Assembly: GCF_000585255.1 (NCBI RefSeq)
Contig: NZ_JANL01000032.1
Location: 1 to 64,000 of the forward strand
Reading direction: 5' to 3'
DNA: 64,000 bases
Source: Alkalibacterium sp. AK22
Lineage (GTDB): Bacteria > Bacillota > Bacilli > Lactobacillales > Carnobacteriaceae_A
This document shows positions 1 to 9,239 of this stretch, piece after piece. Numbering within the stretch: position 1 is the stretch's first letter; each line of letters starts with the position of its first letter. Position numbers and translations under genes: made by a program. The notes under the pieces were generated by a model. The model was given only the letters and a program-made list of their open reading frames with translations. It was not told the DNA's origin and ran no database searches.

Positions 1-22
1 GACTTTTGTCCCAGCCTCTTTT
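1..22 (-). terminator. Half of a terminator hairpin cut by the window edge
   Basis: Read on the minus strand this is AAAAGAGGCTGGGACAAAAG, the left arm and loop of a hairpin whose right arm would lie before base 1. It sits just downstream of the NlpC/P60 gene on the same strand. From memory, the same GAGGCTGGGAC hairpin is common as a terminator in Lactobacillales. Only half of it can be seen. Confidence 0.45.
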
Positions 23-75
23 AGCTTATTAACTTATGCATGAAGACCTCTTTACTAGCCTGGCCTTATTTAGAT

Positions 76-1692
76 TTAAAATCTACCATAGCCTACCAGC
101 CTAGGTCCCCAGTAGCTGCTGTTGACACCTGTGAACGCTACTCCTGTACTCGTTTGAGAGCCAATAAACTGACCGCCTCCCGTATAGATCCCTACATGAG
201 TGACCCGTCCGCCTCCTTCTGAAAAGAAGACAAGATCGCCTGGTCTTGGATTGGACACTTTCTGTGATTGGGCGTACTGGCCGGAAGCTGTTCTTGGCAG
301 ATTCACGCCAACCTGACGAAAGACATGCTGAGTAAAGCCAGAACAGTCAAAACCACTAGGAGTCGTTCCTCCCCATAGATAGGGTGTACCCAGTACCGCA
401 TTGGCATATGGACTAAGACTTGCCCAAGTTGTCCCGCCGGCGGGTGCTGGAGCAGGTGCCGGCGCCGGTGTGCTCGCAGGACTATTACTTGCATTACTTC
501 CAACTGTTTCTGACGCGTTCGCATTCGAAACACTGTTCGTAGCAGATGTGGACGAAGTGCTGCTCTGTGACGTTGAGCTGTTCGAACTGGCTGCAGAACT
601 TGAGGCAGCAGCCGAGGAAGAACTTGAGCCTGATTGAGCACTGCTATTTGATCCTGTATCCCTATCAGCGCTTGAGCTGCTTGTATTTGATTCGTTGCTG
701 GCTGAAACCGTCATATTTTCAGAACGGGAATGAGACTGGTTCGCTGCTGTCTCTGAGGTGGATGGAGCTGTCGGTGAAGGAGAAGCCTCTTCTCTTTCTG
801 ATGATGACATAGAGACTTCCACCGCTGCCTCTTCGGCCTCCACTGCTGCTGCTTCAGCAGCCAACGCAGCACGCTCTTCTTCTCTTTGCAGCTCTTCCAC
901 CTGTCTTTGTTCTTCTGCTTCACGAGCAGCCTGAGCTGCCTCTTCACGGGCTACCAGTAACTGGCCTACTGCCTGTTCAGCAGCTGCCCTTTGCTGCAGA
1001 AAACGTTCGCGGTCTGATTCAGCTGTTGCTCTTTCAGCTGCTATTTGAGCCACGAGCACTTCCTTTTCCAGACGCTGCTGCTCGAGATCCTCTGCAATCG
1101 TCTCCAGTTCAGCTGCTAGTGCATTTTGCTGCACAATCGTCTGCTCTGTTCTTTCCTGCTTCTGAACGACAGCTTCCATATCTCTGGCCTGAGCTCGAAT
1201 AAGTTTACGGTTGGACGAAATCAAACTTGATACGATATCAATCCTTCCGATAACATCTGTCAATGACTCAGCTTCAATAATAAATTCAATATAACTGGTA
1301 GTCTGGCCTTCAACTTGAATCCGTCTTGCTTGCTGCTCCAGTTGTTCTGTCCGCTTCTCAATGATGTCCTCAAGTTCGGAAATTTCTTCCTGCAGGACGG
1401 TCATTTCCTGATGTGCTGCTTCGAGACGACGCACGACTTCTTCAGTCCGGTGTTCGTTCTGACTTATGCTTCCTTCAAGAACAGTCAGTTCCTCTGCTGC
1501 GTTTTGAACCATATCCTGCAGGGAGCTGATGGTCTCTTCTAAATTATGTACTCTGTTTTCAGCTTCTTCTATAGTGTTGATATTCTGGCTGATTTCTTCT
1601 TCAAACTGGTCTGCAAATACTTCAGGAGCCGCAGCAAGTGCACTCAGCAGCACCGTGCTGGTCAAAGTTGATACTATTAGTTTTTTGATCAA
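76..1692 (-). CDS. Secreted coiled-coil NlpC/P60 peptidoglycan hydrolase (PcsB/CwlO-like)
   Basis: Predicted secreted peptidoglycan endopeptidase of 538 residues. The longest frame begins with ATG at 1707, but GGAGG at 1701-1705 fits the TTG at 1692 (start MIKKLIV), which gives a normal signal peptide ending near VFA-DQ. Residues about 30-290 are Glu/Gln/Ala-rich coiled coil of the PcsB/CwlO type. Residues about 290-425 are a Ser/Asn/Thr/Ala linker ending in a Pro-Ala repeat. The last 110 residues are an NlpC/P60 domain with Cys450 in DCSGF and His499 in THVGIY. The coiled coil resembles that of the M23 protein at 30834-32282, including the pattern ESLTDVIGRI versus ESLSDLIGRI. In relatives such coiled coils are controlled by FtsEX, and the genes are often in the WalR regulon. 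Confidence 0.9.
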   Translation of the reverse strand: MIKKLIVSTLTSTVLLSALAAAPEVFADQFEEEISQNINTIEEAENRVHNLEETISSLQDMVQNAAEELTVLEGSISQNEHRTEEVVRRLEAAHQEMTVLQEEISELEDIIEKRTEQLEQQARRIQVEGQTTSYIEFIIEAESLTDVIGRIDIVSSLISSNRKLIRAQARDMEAVVQKQERTEQTIVQQNALAAELETIAEDLEQQRLEKEVLVAQIAAERATAESDRERFLQQRAAAEQAVGQLLVAREEAAQAAREAEEQRQVEELQREEERAALAAEAAAVEAEEAAVEVSMSSSEREEASPSPTAPSTSETAANQSHSRSENMTVSASNESNTSSSSADRDTGSNSSAQSGSSSSSAAASSSAASSNSSTSQSSTSSTSATNSVSNANASETVGSNASNSPASTPAPAPAPAPAGGTTWASLSPYANAVLGTPYLWGGTTPSGFDCSGFTQHVFRQVGVNLPRTASGQYAQSQKVSNPRPGDLVFFSEGGGRVTHVGIYTGGGQFIGSQTSTGVAFTGVNSSYWGPRLVGYGRF

Positions 1693-1755
1693 ATGAATTC
1701 CCTCCATAATCGGCTTTTTTGAACCCTGTCTATCTGCTGTAAAACAACTGGCTAA

Positions 1756-1764
1756 ATTATAGCA
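1756..1764 (-). promoter_or_regulatory. Extended -10 promoter of the NlpC/P60 gene
   Basis: On the minus strand TGCTATAAT is a perfect extended -10 element, 64 bases before the TTG start. No good -35 is present, which is usual for extended -10 promoters. A WalR-like half site (TGTAAT, preceded at 5-base spacing by the poorer TGACAC) lies upstream at 1794-1810. Confidence 0.55.
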
Positions 1765-1856
1765 TTATTTCGAGAGTCTATAATTTCAACTAGATTACAC
1801 TTGCGTGTCACTTTCACTTATTCTTTTTTTTAATGCCTCCCTAATCCCTTGCTAGC

Positions 1857-1885
1857 TTGCATTTTGTAAGCAAAACCACTATAAT
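1857..1885 (+). promoter_or_regulatory. Promoter of trhO
   Basis: TTGCAT (1857-1862) and TATAAT (1880-1885) are separated by exactly 17 bases. The ATG is 59 bases further on, behind AAGGAGG. Confidence 0.6.
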
Positions 1886-1943
1886 TTGACTGATTCCATT
1901 CAGATGAATGCGTTTTGGTTTCAATCAATAAGGAGGTTTTTAT

Positions 1944-2909
1944 ATGAGTGATTATCGAGTATTGCTTTATTATAAATATGTTAAGATCGAAAATCCTGAA
2001 TCATTTAGAGCAGAGCATTTGAGTCTCTGTAAAGATATTGGGTTGAAAGGACGGATCCTTGTTTCTGAAGAAGGCATCAACGGAACGGTTTCAGGTTCCG
2101 TCGAGCAGACAGAACAGTACATGAAAGCTGTAAAGGCCGATCCACGTTTTTCAGATATGTATTTTAAGATGGATCCTGCTGAAGAACATGCCTTCAGAAA
2201 AATGTATGTTCGCTACCGGCCGGAGATTGTTTCTCTTCAATTGGGAGAAAACGATCTGGATCCCAATCAACTGACTGGCCAGTACCTAAAACCAAAAGAA
2301 TTTAAATCTGCTCTGGAGGATGAAAACACAATCGTCCTTGATGCCAGAAATGACTACGAGTATGACTTGGGACATTTTAGAGGAGCGGTCCGGCCGGAAA
2401 TTCGTTCATTCCGGGAATTGCCTGCATGGATTAAAGAAAACAAAGAGAAATTTATGAACAAACGCGTAGTAACTTACTGCACAGGGGGCGTCCGCTGCGA
2501 AAAACTAACCGGTTGGCTGTTGAAGGAAGGCTTTGAAGATGTTGCTCAGCTTCATGGGGGCATACACAATTACGGGACGGATCCCGAAACTCAAGGTGAA
2601 CTGTGGGACGGTAAGATGTACGTTTTTGATAATCGAATCAGCGTCGACATCAATCGTGTGGATAAAACCATCATCTCAAAAGACTGGTATGATGGAAAGC
2701 CATGCGAGCGCTATGTCAACTGCGGAAATCCTTTCTGCAACCGACAGTTCATTACTTCTGAAGAGAATGAGCACAAATATCTGCGCGGCTGTTCGCATGA
2801 ATGCCGTATCCACCCGCGCAACCGCTATGTTGAAGCCCATCATTTAAACCGAGAAGAAGTAGCTGAACGGCTATCTGAAATCGGCGAAAAGCTGCCAGAA
2901 ACCATCTAA
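1944..2909 (+). CDS. trhO: tRNA uridine(34) hydroxylase, rhodanese family
   Basis: A 321-residue protein of the YceA/TrhO family, which in E. coli and B. subtilis makes 5-hydroxyuridine at wobble position 34 of tRNAs in the cytoplasm. It has an N-terminal ferredoxin-like domain (about 1-100) and a central rhodanese domain with active-site loop CTGGVRC (Cys179). The C-terminal segment is rich in Cys ([10 protein letters not shown], then CSHECR), as in long members of the family. The start is clear, with AAGGAGG eight bases upstream. It is monocistronic, with its own promoter and a terminator hairpin. Confidence 0.9.
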   Translation: MSDYRVLLYYKYVKIENPESFRAEHLSLCKDIGLKGRILVSEEGINGTVSGSVEQTEQYMKAVKADPRFSDMYFKMDPAEEHAFRKMYVRYRPEIVSLQLGENDLDPNQLTGQYLKPKEFKSALEDENTIVLDARNDYEYDLGHFRGAVRPEIRSFRELPAWIKENKEKFMNKRVVTYCTGGVRCEKLTGWLLKEGFEDVAQLHGGIHNYGTDPETQGELWDGKMYVFDNRISVDINRVDKTIISKDWYDGKPCERYVNCGNPFCNRQFITSEENEHKYLRGCSHECRIHPRNRYVEAHHLNREEVAERLSEIGEKLPETI

Positions 2910-2914
2910 CAACT

Positions 2915-2950
2915 GATCCTTTACGCATGTTTCTTTCATCGTAAGGGATC
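2915..2950 (+). terminator. Terminator-like hairpin after trhO
   Basis: Arms GATCCTTTACG (2915-2925) and CGTAAGGGATC (2940-2950) pair over 11 bases with one G-U. Only a short T run follows, so termination may be partial. Confidence 0.5.
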
Positions 2951-3121
2951 TTTACCTATCTCAATGGATGTTGTTTAAACGTTCCCGATCTATTTTGCTC
3001 TTGCACTGCTTGCTCTCGGGCCTGAGCGGCACGATTCGCTCGTATTGTTAACATTATTGTCACAGGCGCAGGAAAATCTGCTTCAGCTCCCTATGCCTCC
3101 GTTTTATTATCCGACCTGTTT

Positions 3122-3130
3122 TGCTATAAT
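3122..3130 (+). promoter_or_regulatory. Extended -10 promoter of the PBP gene
   Basis: TGCTATAAT ends 48 bases before the ATG at 3179; there is no convincing -35. Confidence 0.5.
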
Positions 3131-3178
3131 AAAAGCAGCTGAAATTAGAGATACACATCAAACATTAAGGAGTTCATC

Positions 3179-6088
3179 ATGAAACATTCTGAAGATAATG
3201 AATCAAAGCACACAGAAGAAACGAATGAACCCTCGCGCTTTGAAACGTTCATTTACTATTTCGATATATTCTACCGTGTGGTCAAAGCCCTTGTGATCAT
3301 GCTTGTGGTTGTTCTACTTGTGGGTGGATCGTTGGGTGCTGGAGCTGCAATCGGTTATTTTGCTTCCCTCGTTCACGGAAATGAAATTCCTGAACACGAA
3401 GAAATGGTCCAGCAAATCAATGATTTTAATCAAACCTCGACTATGTTTTATGCTGGTGGAGAGGTCGTCAGTGATTTGAGAGCTGATTTAATGCGGACCC
3501 CAGTCCCCTTGTCAGATATCTCAAACAATCTGGTTGATGCCATCATAGCGACAGAAGATGAGTATTTCTTTGACCATGATGGAATTGTTCCTAAAGCTGT
3601 AGCCCGAGCACTTGTTCAGGATTTGGGAGAATCCGGTAATGCCACCGGTGGCTCAACGCTTACGCAACAACTTATCAAGCAGCAAATCATTGGCGGAGAG
3701 GTTTCTCACGAACGAAAAGCTAATGAGATTTTGCTGGCCATGCGAATCGAGAACCATTTGGATAAAGAAGACATTTTGGAAGCCTACTTGAACGTTTCTC
3801 CGTTCGGACGAAACAACAAAGGGCAGAATATCGCAGGAGTTGAAGAAGCTGCTCAAGGTATCTTCGGTGTCTCTGCTTCTGAAGTAACTGTACCCCAAGC
3901 TGCATTTATTGCCGGTCTGCCTCAGCGTCCTAATATATTCAGTCCTTATACGAATACCGGACAAATTAAAGAAGACCATGAACTTGGTTTGAGACGCCAG
4001 CGTGAAGTCCTTTTCCGCATGCACCGTGAAGGCATGATCACTGCTGAGGAATATCAGGAAGCTCTGGACTACGACATCACCCAGGATTTCCTTAACCGTG
4101 AAGAGCTCAATTATGAAGACATGTCCTATGTCTACGACTTGGGTGTAGAAGAAGCAGAAAGAATCCTATACAGACAGGCTCTTGAACGTGACGGTATAAC
4201 TCGGGAAGACCTTGAAGAAAATCCTGAACTGGCTGAAGAATATCGGGAACAGGTACGCTATAATGTTCGAAACCGGGGCTATGAAATCCACACTACAATC
4301 GACCGTGATATTCACCGGGCAATGGAACAGACCGCCAGAGAATATCAAAACGAACTAGGCGCTTCCCAGACCTTGACCTGGGTAGATGATGACGGCAATG
4401 AGCAGTCACTTGAACTCCCTGTTCAGATGGCCGGCTCTTTGATTGACAATGAAACGGGCCGTGTCCTTGGATTTATTGGCGGAAGAGACTATGAAGTCAG
4501 CCAATTCAACCGCGCTTTTAGAAATAGAAGAAGTTCCGGGTCAGTCATCAAACCTCTATTAACGTATGGACCGGCTATCGACCAGAATATTATTACTCCT
4601 GCTTCAATCATCCCTGATACCGAAGTGGAAGTTAGGGATACTTGGCAAAATGGAGCATGGACTTACCATACCCCTACCAACGTAGGTCCAACGACCAATG
4701 ATTGGATCACTGCCAGACAGTCGCTAGTAGAATCCAAAAATATTGCGGCGATCAAAGTCAATTCAGAAATGACTCAGCAAGAAGTCGACCTTGAAGCCTA
4801 TATTCGTCGTATGGGAATTCCTGAAGCAGGTATTGCTTCAAATGAATTCAATAATGCCACTTTGCCAATTGGCGGAATGAGCGGCGGTCCAACACCGATT
4901 GAACTGACCAGTGCCTTCTCAGCTATTGGTAACAACGGCATGCACGCCGAAGCTCATGTAATCGAGCGGATTGTAAACAGCGAAGGTGACGTGGTGTATG
5001 AACACGAATCCCAACAGACAGAAGTCTGGACACCAGAATCGAATTACCTGCTCTTGGATATGCTGAGAGATGTGCATACTGAAGGAACAGCGACCGGCAC
5101 AATGGAACAGCTGAACTTTGAAAGTGACTGGTTCTCCAAGACCGGCACGTCCAACAATCGAGCGGACATCTGGTATCTTGGCGGTACACCTCAGGTCACT
5201 TTTGGAACTTGGATTGGGTATGATAATCAGAACCTAACACTTAGAGATGATTTCAATATTCACCCAAGCCGTAGAAATCGTAATATGTGGGCACGTATTA
5301 TGAATGCCGTTCATGAGGTGAATCCTGATATTATAGGCGTCGGTGAAAATCACAGCCGTCCAGATGGTATTACGGAAGATTCAGTGATTCAAGCTACTGG
5401 CATGAAAGCTGGGCAAGTTGAAACTCCTGGTGGAAATAGCTTCCGCTATTCGAGCAGTACACACACTGAGCTTTTCAAATCAGATAATGTTCCTGGACCC
5501 ACGGTGTACGATTTCGCTATCGGTGCAACCGATGATGAGCTCTCTGATTTCTGGGGTGAGCGCAGATCGAGTGACGATGACGACTCTAGCGACAGCTCTG
5601 ATTCAAACAGCGATGATAGCGATGATAGTGATGAGGAAAACAGCAGTGAAGAGACAAACGAAGAACCAGAAGCAGACGAGGAGGACTCTTCCAGTGAAGA
5701 GTCTTCATCGGATGACTCTGGTTCTTCCAGTAATAACAGTTCCTCTGACGACAGTGGCTCCTCCAATGGAAACGGCAATGAGTCCTCCAGCGACAATGGG
5801 GCTTCCAATGGAAACGATAATGAGTCCTCCAGCGACAATGGGGCTTCCAATGGAAACGATAATGCGTCCTCCAGCGACAATGGGGCTTCCAATGGAAACG
5901 ATAATGCATCCTCCAGCGACAATGGGGCTTCCGATGGAAGCGATAATGCGTCCTCCAGCGACAATGGGGCTTTTGAAGAAGAATCTGTCGATGATAGTGA
6001 TCCTGAAACACAAAGTCCTGAAGTTACTGAGCCCGAAGATGCTGAAGAAGACGATGAAAATGAAGAAGAAGACATAGACGGTGACTGA
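3179..6088 (+). CDS. Class A penicillin-binding protein with acidic repeat tail
   Basis: Bifunctional peptidoglycan glycosyltransferase/transpeptidase of 969 residues, anchored by one membrane segment (about 38-65). The GT51 domain has catalytic Glu126 in EDEYFFDHDG followed by GGSTLTQQLIKQQ. The transpeptidase domain has S455-V-I-K458, S519-K-N521 and K654-T-G. Residues about 785-969 form an outer-face tail of Ser, Asp, Glu and Asn with almost no hydrophobic residue. The tail contains five 14-residue repeats. The catalytic core is normal for the family; the tail accounts for the extra length. The gene stands alone, with AAGGAG before the ATG and a strong terminator behind. It is PBP1A/PBP2A-like; I cannot say which paralogue. 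Confidence 0.93.
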   Translation: MKHSEDNESKHTEETNEPSRFETFIYYFDIFYRVVKALVIMLVVVLLVGGSLGAGAAIGYFASLVHGNEIPEHEEMVQQINDFNQTSTMFYAGGEVVSDLRADLMRTPVPLSDISNNLVDAIIATEDEYFFDHDGIVPKAVARALVQDLGESGNATGGSTLTQQLIKQQIIGGEVSHERKANEILLAMRIENHLDKEDILEAYLNVSPFGRNNKGQNIAGVEEAAQGIFGVSASEVTVPQAAFIAGLPQRPNIFSPYTNTGQIKEDHELGLRRQREVLFRMHREGMITAEEYQEALDYDITQDFLNREELNYEDMSYVYDLGVEEAERILYRQALERDGITREDLEENPELAEEYREQVRYNVRNRGYEIHTTIDRDIHRAMEQTAREYQNELGASQTLTWVDDDGNEQSLELPVQMAGSLIDNETGRVLGFIGGRDYEVSQFNRAFRNRRSSGSVIKPLLTYGPAIDQNIITPASIIPDTEVEVRDTWQNGAWTYHTPTNVGPTTNDWITARQSLVESKNIAAIKVNSEMTQQEVDLEAYIRRMGIPEAGIASNEFNNATLPIGGMSGGPTPIELTSAFSAIGNNGMHAEAHVIERIVNSEGDVVYEHESQQTEVWTPESNYLLLDMLRDVHTEGTATGTMEQLNFESDWFSKTGTSNNRADIWYLGGTPQVTFGTWIGYDNQNLTLRDDFNIHPSRRNRNMWARIMNAVHEVNPDIIGVGENHSRPDGITEDSVIQATGMKAGQVETPGGNSFRYSSSTHTELFKSDNVPGPTVYDFAIGATDDELSDFWGERRSSDDDDSSDSSDSNSDDSDDSDEENSSEETNEEPEADEEDSSSEESSSDDSGSSSNNSSSDDSGSSNGNGNESSSDNGASNGNDNESSSDNGASNGNDNASSSDNGASNGNDNASSSDNGASDGSDNASSSDNGAFEEESVDDSDPETQSPEVTEPEDAEEDDENEEEDIDGD
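5762..5971 (+). repeat. Five 42-bp in-frame tandem repeats in the PBP tail
   Basis: Five consecutive 42-base units encode SNGNxNxSSSDNGA; the last one is divergent (SDGSDN). The middle units are nearly identical at DNA level, so copy number could change by slippage or recombination without breaking the frame. Confidence 0.9.
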
Positions 6089-6130
6089 GCCATTCATTCA
6101 ACCACTGACTATTATAATACCACGCATGCA

Positions 6131-6164
6131 AAAGGCCCTTATCCGGATTCGGATAAGGGCCTTT
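6131..6164 (+). terminator. Strong terminator between the PBP gene and ccpA
   Basis: A perfect 15-base stem (AAAGGCCCTTATCCG and its complement) with a GATT loop and a T run on the plus strand. The minus strand also ends in four T, so it may serve convergent ccpA as well. Confidence 0.9.
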
Positions 6165-6169
6165 TTACA

Positions 6170-7171
6170 TTATTTGGTTGTTCCCTTACCTTCAATATGA
6201 TAAGGAAGCTTCACTGTTTTTTCGTCTGTTTCTTCTTTATTCATCAACTTGGTCAACAGACGCATCGCTACTGCTCCGATATCGTAAAGCGGCTGAACGA
6301 CCGTACTCATTTGGGGTCTTGTCATTTCAGTCAGTTTGGAGTTGTTGGAAGTAATCAGTTCAAAGTCCTCAGGGACTGACAAACCTCTGTCCAAAGCTGC
6401 ATTCAAAACACCTACAGCCAGTTCATCATCGGCAACAACAGCAGCTGTCGCTCCTGCTTTCGTGAGCTGTTCAAACACTGCATCTCCGACCTTGTATGTG
6501 TACTCCGATTGAATCACCAATTCTTCATCATAAGCGATGGAAGCCGCTTTAAGAGCCTGCTTGTATCCACTTAGACGGTACTGCCCGTTGATTGGATCTT
6601 CATGACTTTCGGAAACAAAAGCAATCTTTTGGTGGCCGTTAGCCAAAAGCATCTCTACGCTGTCCTTGGTTGCCGCTTCGTAATCGATATTTACACTACC
6701 GACTTGCTCATCAGGATCAACTGTACCGGCCAGTACGACTGGTGTACGGGAACGTGAAAATTCCGCACGCAGTTCTTCTGTAATCTTGTTACCCATAAAG
6801 ATTACACCATCTACTTGCTTGGCAAGCAAGGTATTAAGCACTTGCACCTCTTTTTGTTCATTTTCATCAGAGTTGGCTAGAATGATGTTGTATTTATACA
6901 TCGTTGCAATATCATCGATTCCTCTCGCCAAAGATGAGAAGTAAAGATTTGTGACATCCGGGATGATCACTCCTACGGTCGTTGTTTTCTTGCTTGCCAG
7001 TCCACGTGCAACAGCATTCGGACGATAATCAAGACGGTCAATGACATCTAGCACTTTCTTTCGTGTCGTTGGTTTAACATTAGGATTGCCGTTTACTACA
7101 CGGGATACAGTAGCCATCGATACGCCCGCCTCACGGGCCACATCATAAATCGTAATTGTCTGTTTATCCAT
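6170..7171 (-). CDS. ccpA: Catabolite control protein A
   Basis: LacI-family regulator of 333 residues, the expected CcpA length. The N-terminal helix-turn-helix reads [20 protein letters not shown] and is followed by the hinge helix ([11 protein letters not shown]). The rest is a periplasmic-binding-protein-like core that in CcpA binds HPr-Ser46-P. The complex binds cre sites to repress or activate carbon genes. It is divergent from pepQ, the classic lactobacillus arrangement, with a cre-like palindrome between them that suggests autoregulation. The start has a usable AAGGAG. Confidence 0.93.
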   Translation of the reverse strand: MDKQTITIYDVAREAGVSMATVSRVVNGNPNVKPTTRKKVLDVIDRLDYRPNAVARGLASKKTTTVGVIIPDVTNLYFSSLARGIDDIATMYKYNIILANSDENEQKEVQVLNTLLAKQVDGVIFMGNKITEELRAEFSRSRTPVVLAGTVDPDEQVGSVNIDYEAATKDSVEMLLANGHQKIAFVSESHEDPINGQYRLSGYKQALKAASIAYDEELVIQSEYTYKVGDAVFEQLTKAGATAAVVADDELAVGVLNAALDRGLSVPEDFELITSNNSKLTEMTRPQMSTVVQPLYDIGAVAMRLLTKLMNKEETDEKTVKLPYHIEGKGTTK

Positions 7172-7239
7172 ATTTGTACTCCTTTATTATTGCACTTTTT
7201 TGTGATAGCGCATACTTCATTTTCTAGAATATCAGTAAA

Positions 7240-7253
7240 TGAAAACAATTTCA
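7240..7253. promoter_or_regulatory. cre-like operator between ccpA and pepQ
   Basis: TGAAAACAATTTCA matches the cre consensus TGWAANCGNTNWCA at every fixed position except the second base of the central CG. It is 69 bases upstream of ccpA and 139 upstream of pepQ. Confidence 0.45.
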
Positions 7254-7391
7254 AACAGTTTTTTTATTTTTCATGAAATTTTCTATACCCTTTTCAGAAA
7301 TCGCTTACTTTACTCATTTGGTCCTCATGTTCTTTTAATAGAATATGATTCCTGATACACTGATGAAAACACAACAAAGGAAGCTGACTAT

Positions 7392-8495
7392 ATGACCCCC
7401 TTGAACACACTGCAGCAAAAACTGAAACAGCAGACAGCCAATCTTTTTTATACGGATAGCCCCCAGACCATTGCCTACCTGACAAACTTTTACAGCGACC
7501 CTCACGAAAGGATTCTTGCCCTATTTGTTTATGGTGAAGACAGCGTACTGCTCGTGCCTGAGCTGGAAGTATCTGAAGCCAGAAAAAATGAACACATTGG
7601 GCAGGTTATAGGATATCGTGACGAAGAAAATGCCTGGCATAAACTTAGACATGCGCCCTTTTTAGTGCAAGCTGAAAGGTACTGGAAAATCGGGATTGAA
7701 ACAGACCAGCTGGTTGTCGAGCGCTATGAGGAACTCCAGAGCTTATTTCCTGCTGCCGACTTCATAAACTTCACACCGTCCATCAATGAAATGAAAATGG
7801 TCAAGTCGGCTGAAGAAATACAAAAACTTTTAAAAGCTGGAGAGCTGGCTGATCAGGCTCTTGAGATAGGGATGGCAGCTTTAAAAACCGGTGTGTCGGA
7901 AAGAGAAATCGTCGCTCTTATTGAATTCGAGATGAAAAAACGCGGAGCATCTTCTATGAGTTTTGATACAATGGTCCTGTTTGGTGATCATGCAGCTAGT
8001 CCTCACGGTACTCCGGGTGAGCGCAAGCTCGTGGAAGATGAACCGGTTCTTTTTGACCTTGGAGTCATTTATGATGGTTACGCCAGCGACGTTACTCGAA
8101 CAGTTATGTACGGCAAAGCCAGTGAGGCCTTTCTAAGTGCATACAGCTCTGTTTTAAATGCCCAGCGGTCTGCACAAGAGCAAGTCAGCCCCGGCGTCAC
8201 TACTGGAGAGCTTGACCAGATTGCCAGGGAGTTGCTCACTAAGGACAGCTTCGGTCAATACTTCACGCACCGGCTGGGGCATGGAATCGGCCAGTCGGTT
8301 CACGAATACCCAAATATCGCTGCTGGTACTGATTTGCCCTTATGCAAAGGCATGTGTTTTTCGCTTGAACCTGGGGTGTATATAAAAGGCCAGTTCGGTA
8401 TCCGTATAGAAGACTGTGTTGCTTTAACGGATAAAGGGCCCCTGGCCTTTACCCAGACAAGTAAAGAGCTGATAACCTTACCTTTGCAGTCCTAA
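7392..8495 (+). CDS. pepQ: Xaa-Pro dipeptidase, M24 family
   Basis: A 367-residue cytoplasmic metallopeptidase that splits dipeptides ending in proline, the last step in using proline-rich peptides. It has the N-terminal creatinase-like domain and the C-terminal pita-bread fold. The metal ligands are visible: Asp in LFDLGVIYDG, Asp in YASDVTRTV, His in HRLGHGIGQ, Glu in SLEPGVYI and Glu in IRIEDCV. Its place divergent from ccpA supports pepQ rather than the longer pepP. Confidence 0.92.
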   Translation: MTPLNTLQQKLKQQTANLFYTDSPQTIAYLTNFYSDPHERILALFVYGEDSVLLVPELEVSEARKNEHIGQVIGYRDEENAWHKLRHAPFLVQAERYWKIGIETDQLVVERYEELQSLFPAADFINFTPSINEMKMVKSAEEIQKLLKAGELADQALEIGMAALKTGVSEREIVALIEFEMKKRGASSMSFDTMVLFGDHAASPHGTPGERKLVEDEPVLFDLGVIYDGYASDVTRTVMYGKASEAFLSAYSSVLNAQRSAQEQVSPGVTTGELDQIARELLTKDSFGQYFTHRLGHGIGQSVHEYPNIAAGTDLPLCKGMCFSLEPGVYIKGQFGIRIEDCVALTDKGPLAFTQTSKELITLPLQS

Positions 8496-8659
8496 ACCTT
8501 TCTCTCCTGTACCAATACATGTCGGATCGTTAAGCCCGACATATTATATAAAGTTTATGATAGCTTATAGGGACTTTACAATCCGAAACTGACCAAACTG
8601 TGATAGCCTGTGTGAAACCGTGTCTTCTTTTTTATTTTATCCACTGAGTATGTATATAC

Positions 8660-8693
8660 AGAAAAGGATGCGATGTGATTCGCATCCTTTTCT
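8660..8693. terminator. Bidirectional terminator between pepQ and ytxH
   Basis: A perfect 14-base stem AGAAAAGGATGCGA with complement TCGCATCCTTTTCT and a six-base loop. T-rich ends occur on both strands. A weaker hairpin (ATGTCGG/CCGACAT, 8519-8542) lies nearer the pepQ stop. Confidence 0.8.
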
Positions 8694-8747
8694 GTGAGTC
8701 AGGCTTTGCCCGTCGTCTATTTTTGTTCACTGGACAAAGGCGCAGGA

Positions 8748-9203
8748 TTAGACGTCCTTACTTTCCTCAATTCCTTCATCTACAGTGGCTTTTGCTTCAG
8801 CTGCAGCTTCTTTTGCAATCTCCTTATCCACTTTTGAACGTTCTTTTAAAGTGGCCTTGACATCTTGAGCTGTTTCCTTAGCTTCTTCCTTGATTTCATC
8901 CAGATTTGCCTGCGTTTCATTGGCAGACGAACCGATTTGACTGCTTAGCTGCTCATAAGTAGCTGACGCATTCTCCATATACTCTGAACCTGCCTGTTCT
9001 ACTGTTTCTTTTAATTCAGAGCCTTTGGTTTTAGCTATAGCCAAATATTCTCGTGCCTGTTCTTTTGTTTTGTCCGCCTGATCGGCAATGTCATCACGCA
9101 GATCCTTACCTGACTTTGGTGCTAGAAGCAAAGCAGTCAGGCCAGCAACAGCCGCCCCCACAAACGTTCCTAGTACAAAACTTTCCACATTATTGTCTTT
9201 CAT
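8748..9203 (-). CDS. ytxH: YtxH-domain envelope stress protein
   Basis: A 151-residue YtxH-family protein. An N-terminal glycine/alanine-rich membrane segment (FVLGTFVGAAVAGLTALLLA) is followed by PKSGKDLRDD, the family signature. A long Lys/Glu/Ala-rich amphipathic coiled coil then runs to the end. Function is unknown; in B. subtilis ytxGHJ lies beside ccpA and is stress-induced. Here too it lies close to ccpA, behind the DUF948 gene on the same strand (36-base gap), so the neighbourhood is conserved. Confidence 0.8.
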   Translation of the reverse strand: MKDNNVESFVLGTFVGAAVAGLTALLLAPKSGKDLRDDIADQADKTKEQAREYLAIAKTKGSELKETVEQAGSEYMENASATYEQLSSQIGSSANETQANLDEIKEEAKETAQDVKATLKERSKVDKEIAKEAAAEAKATVDEGIEESKDV

Positions 9204-9239
9204 CTTTTCTCATCTCTCCCTTAAGCAGTTTGTTTTAAG

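Noticed and set aside
2956-3063. A 35-codon minus-strand frame from GTG at 3063 (ANRAAQAREQAVQEQNRSG) that looks protein-like
   Set aside because: No ribosome binding site and no known family; it may be a remnant but cannot be supported as a gene.
5762-5971. Regular 42-base repeats as a CRISPR array
   Set aside because: The units are contiguous, in frame and coding; there are no spacers.
5446-6093. Long antisense frames opposite the PBP tail
   Set aside because: They are mirror frames of the Ser/Asp/Asn repeats and have no start signals.
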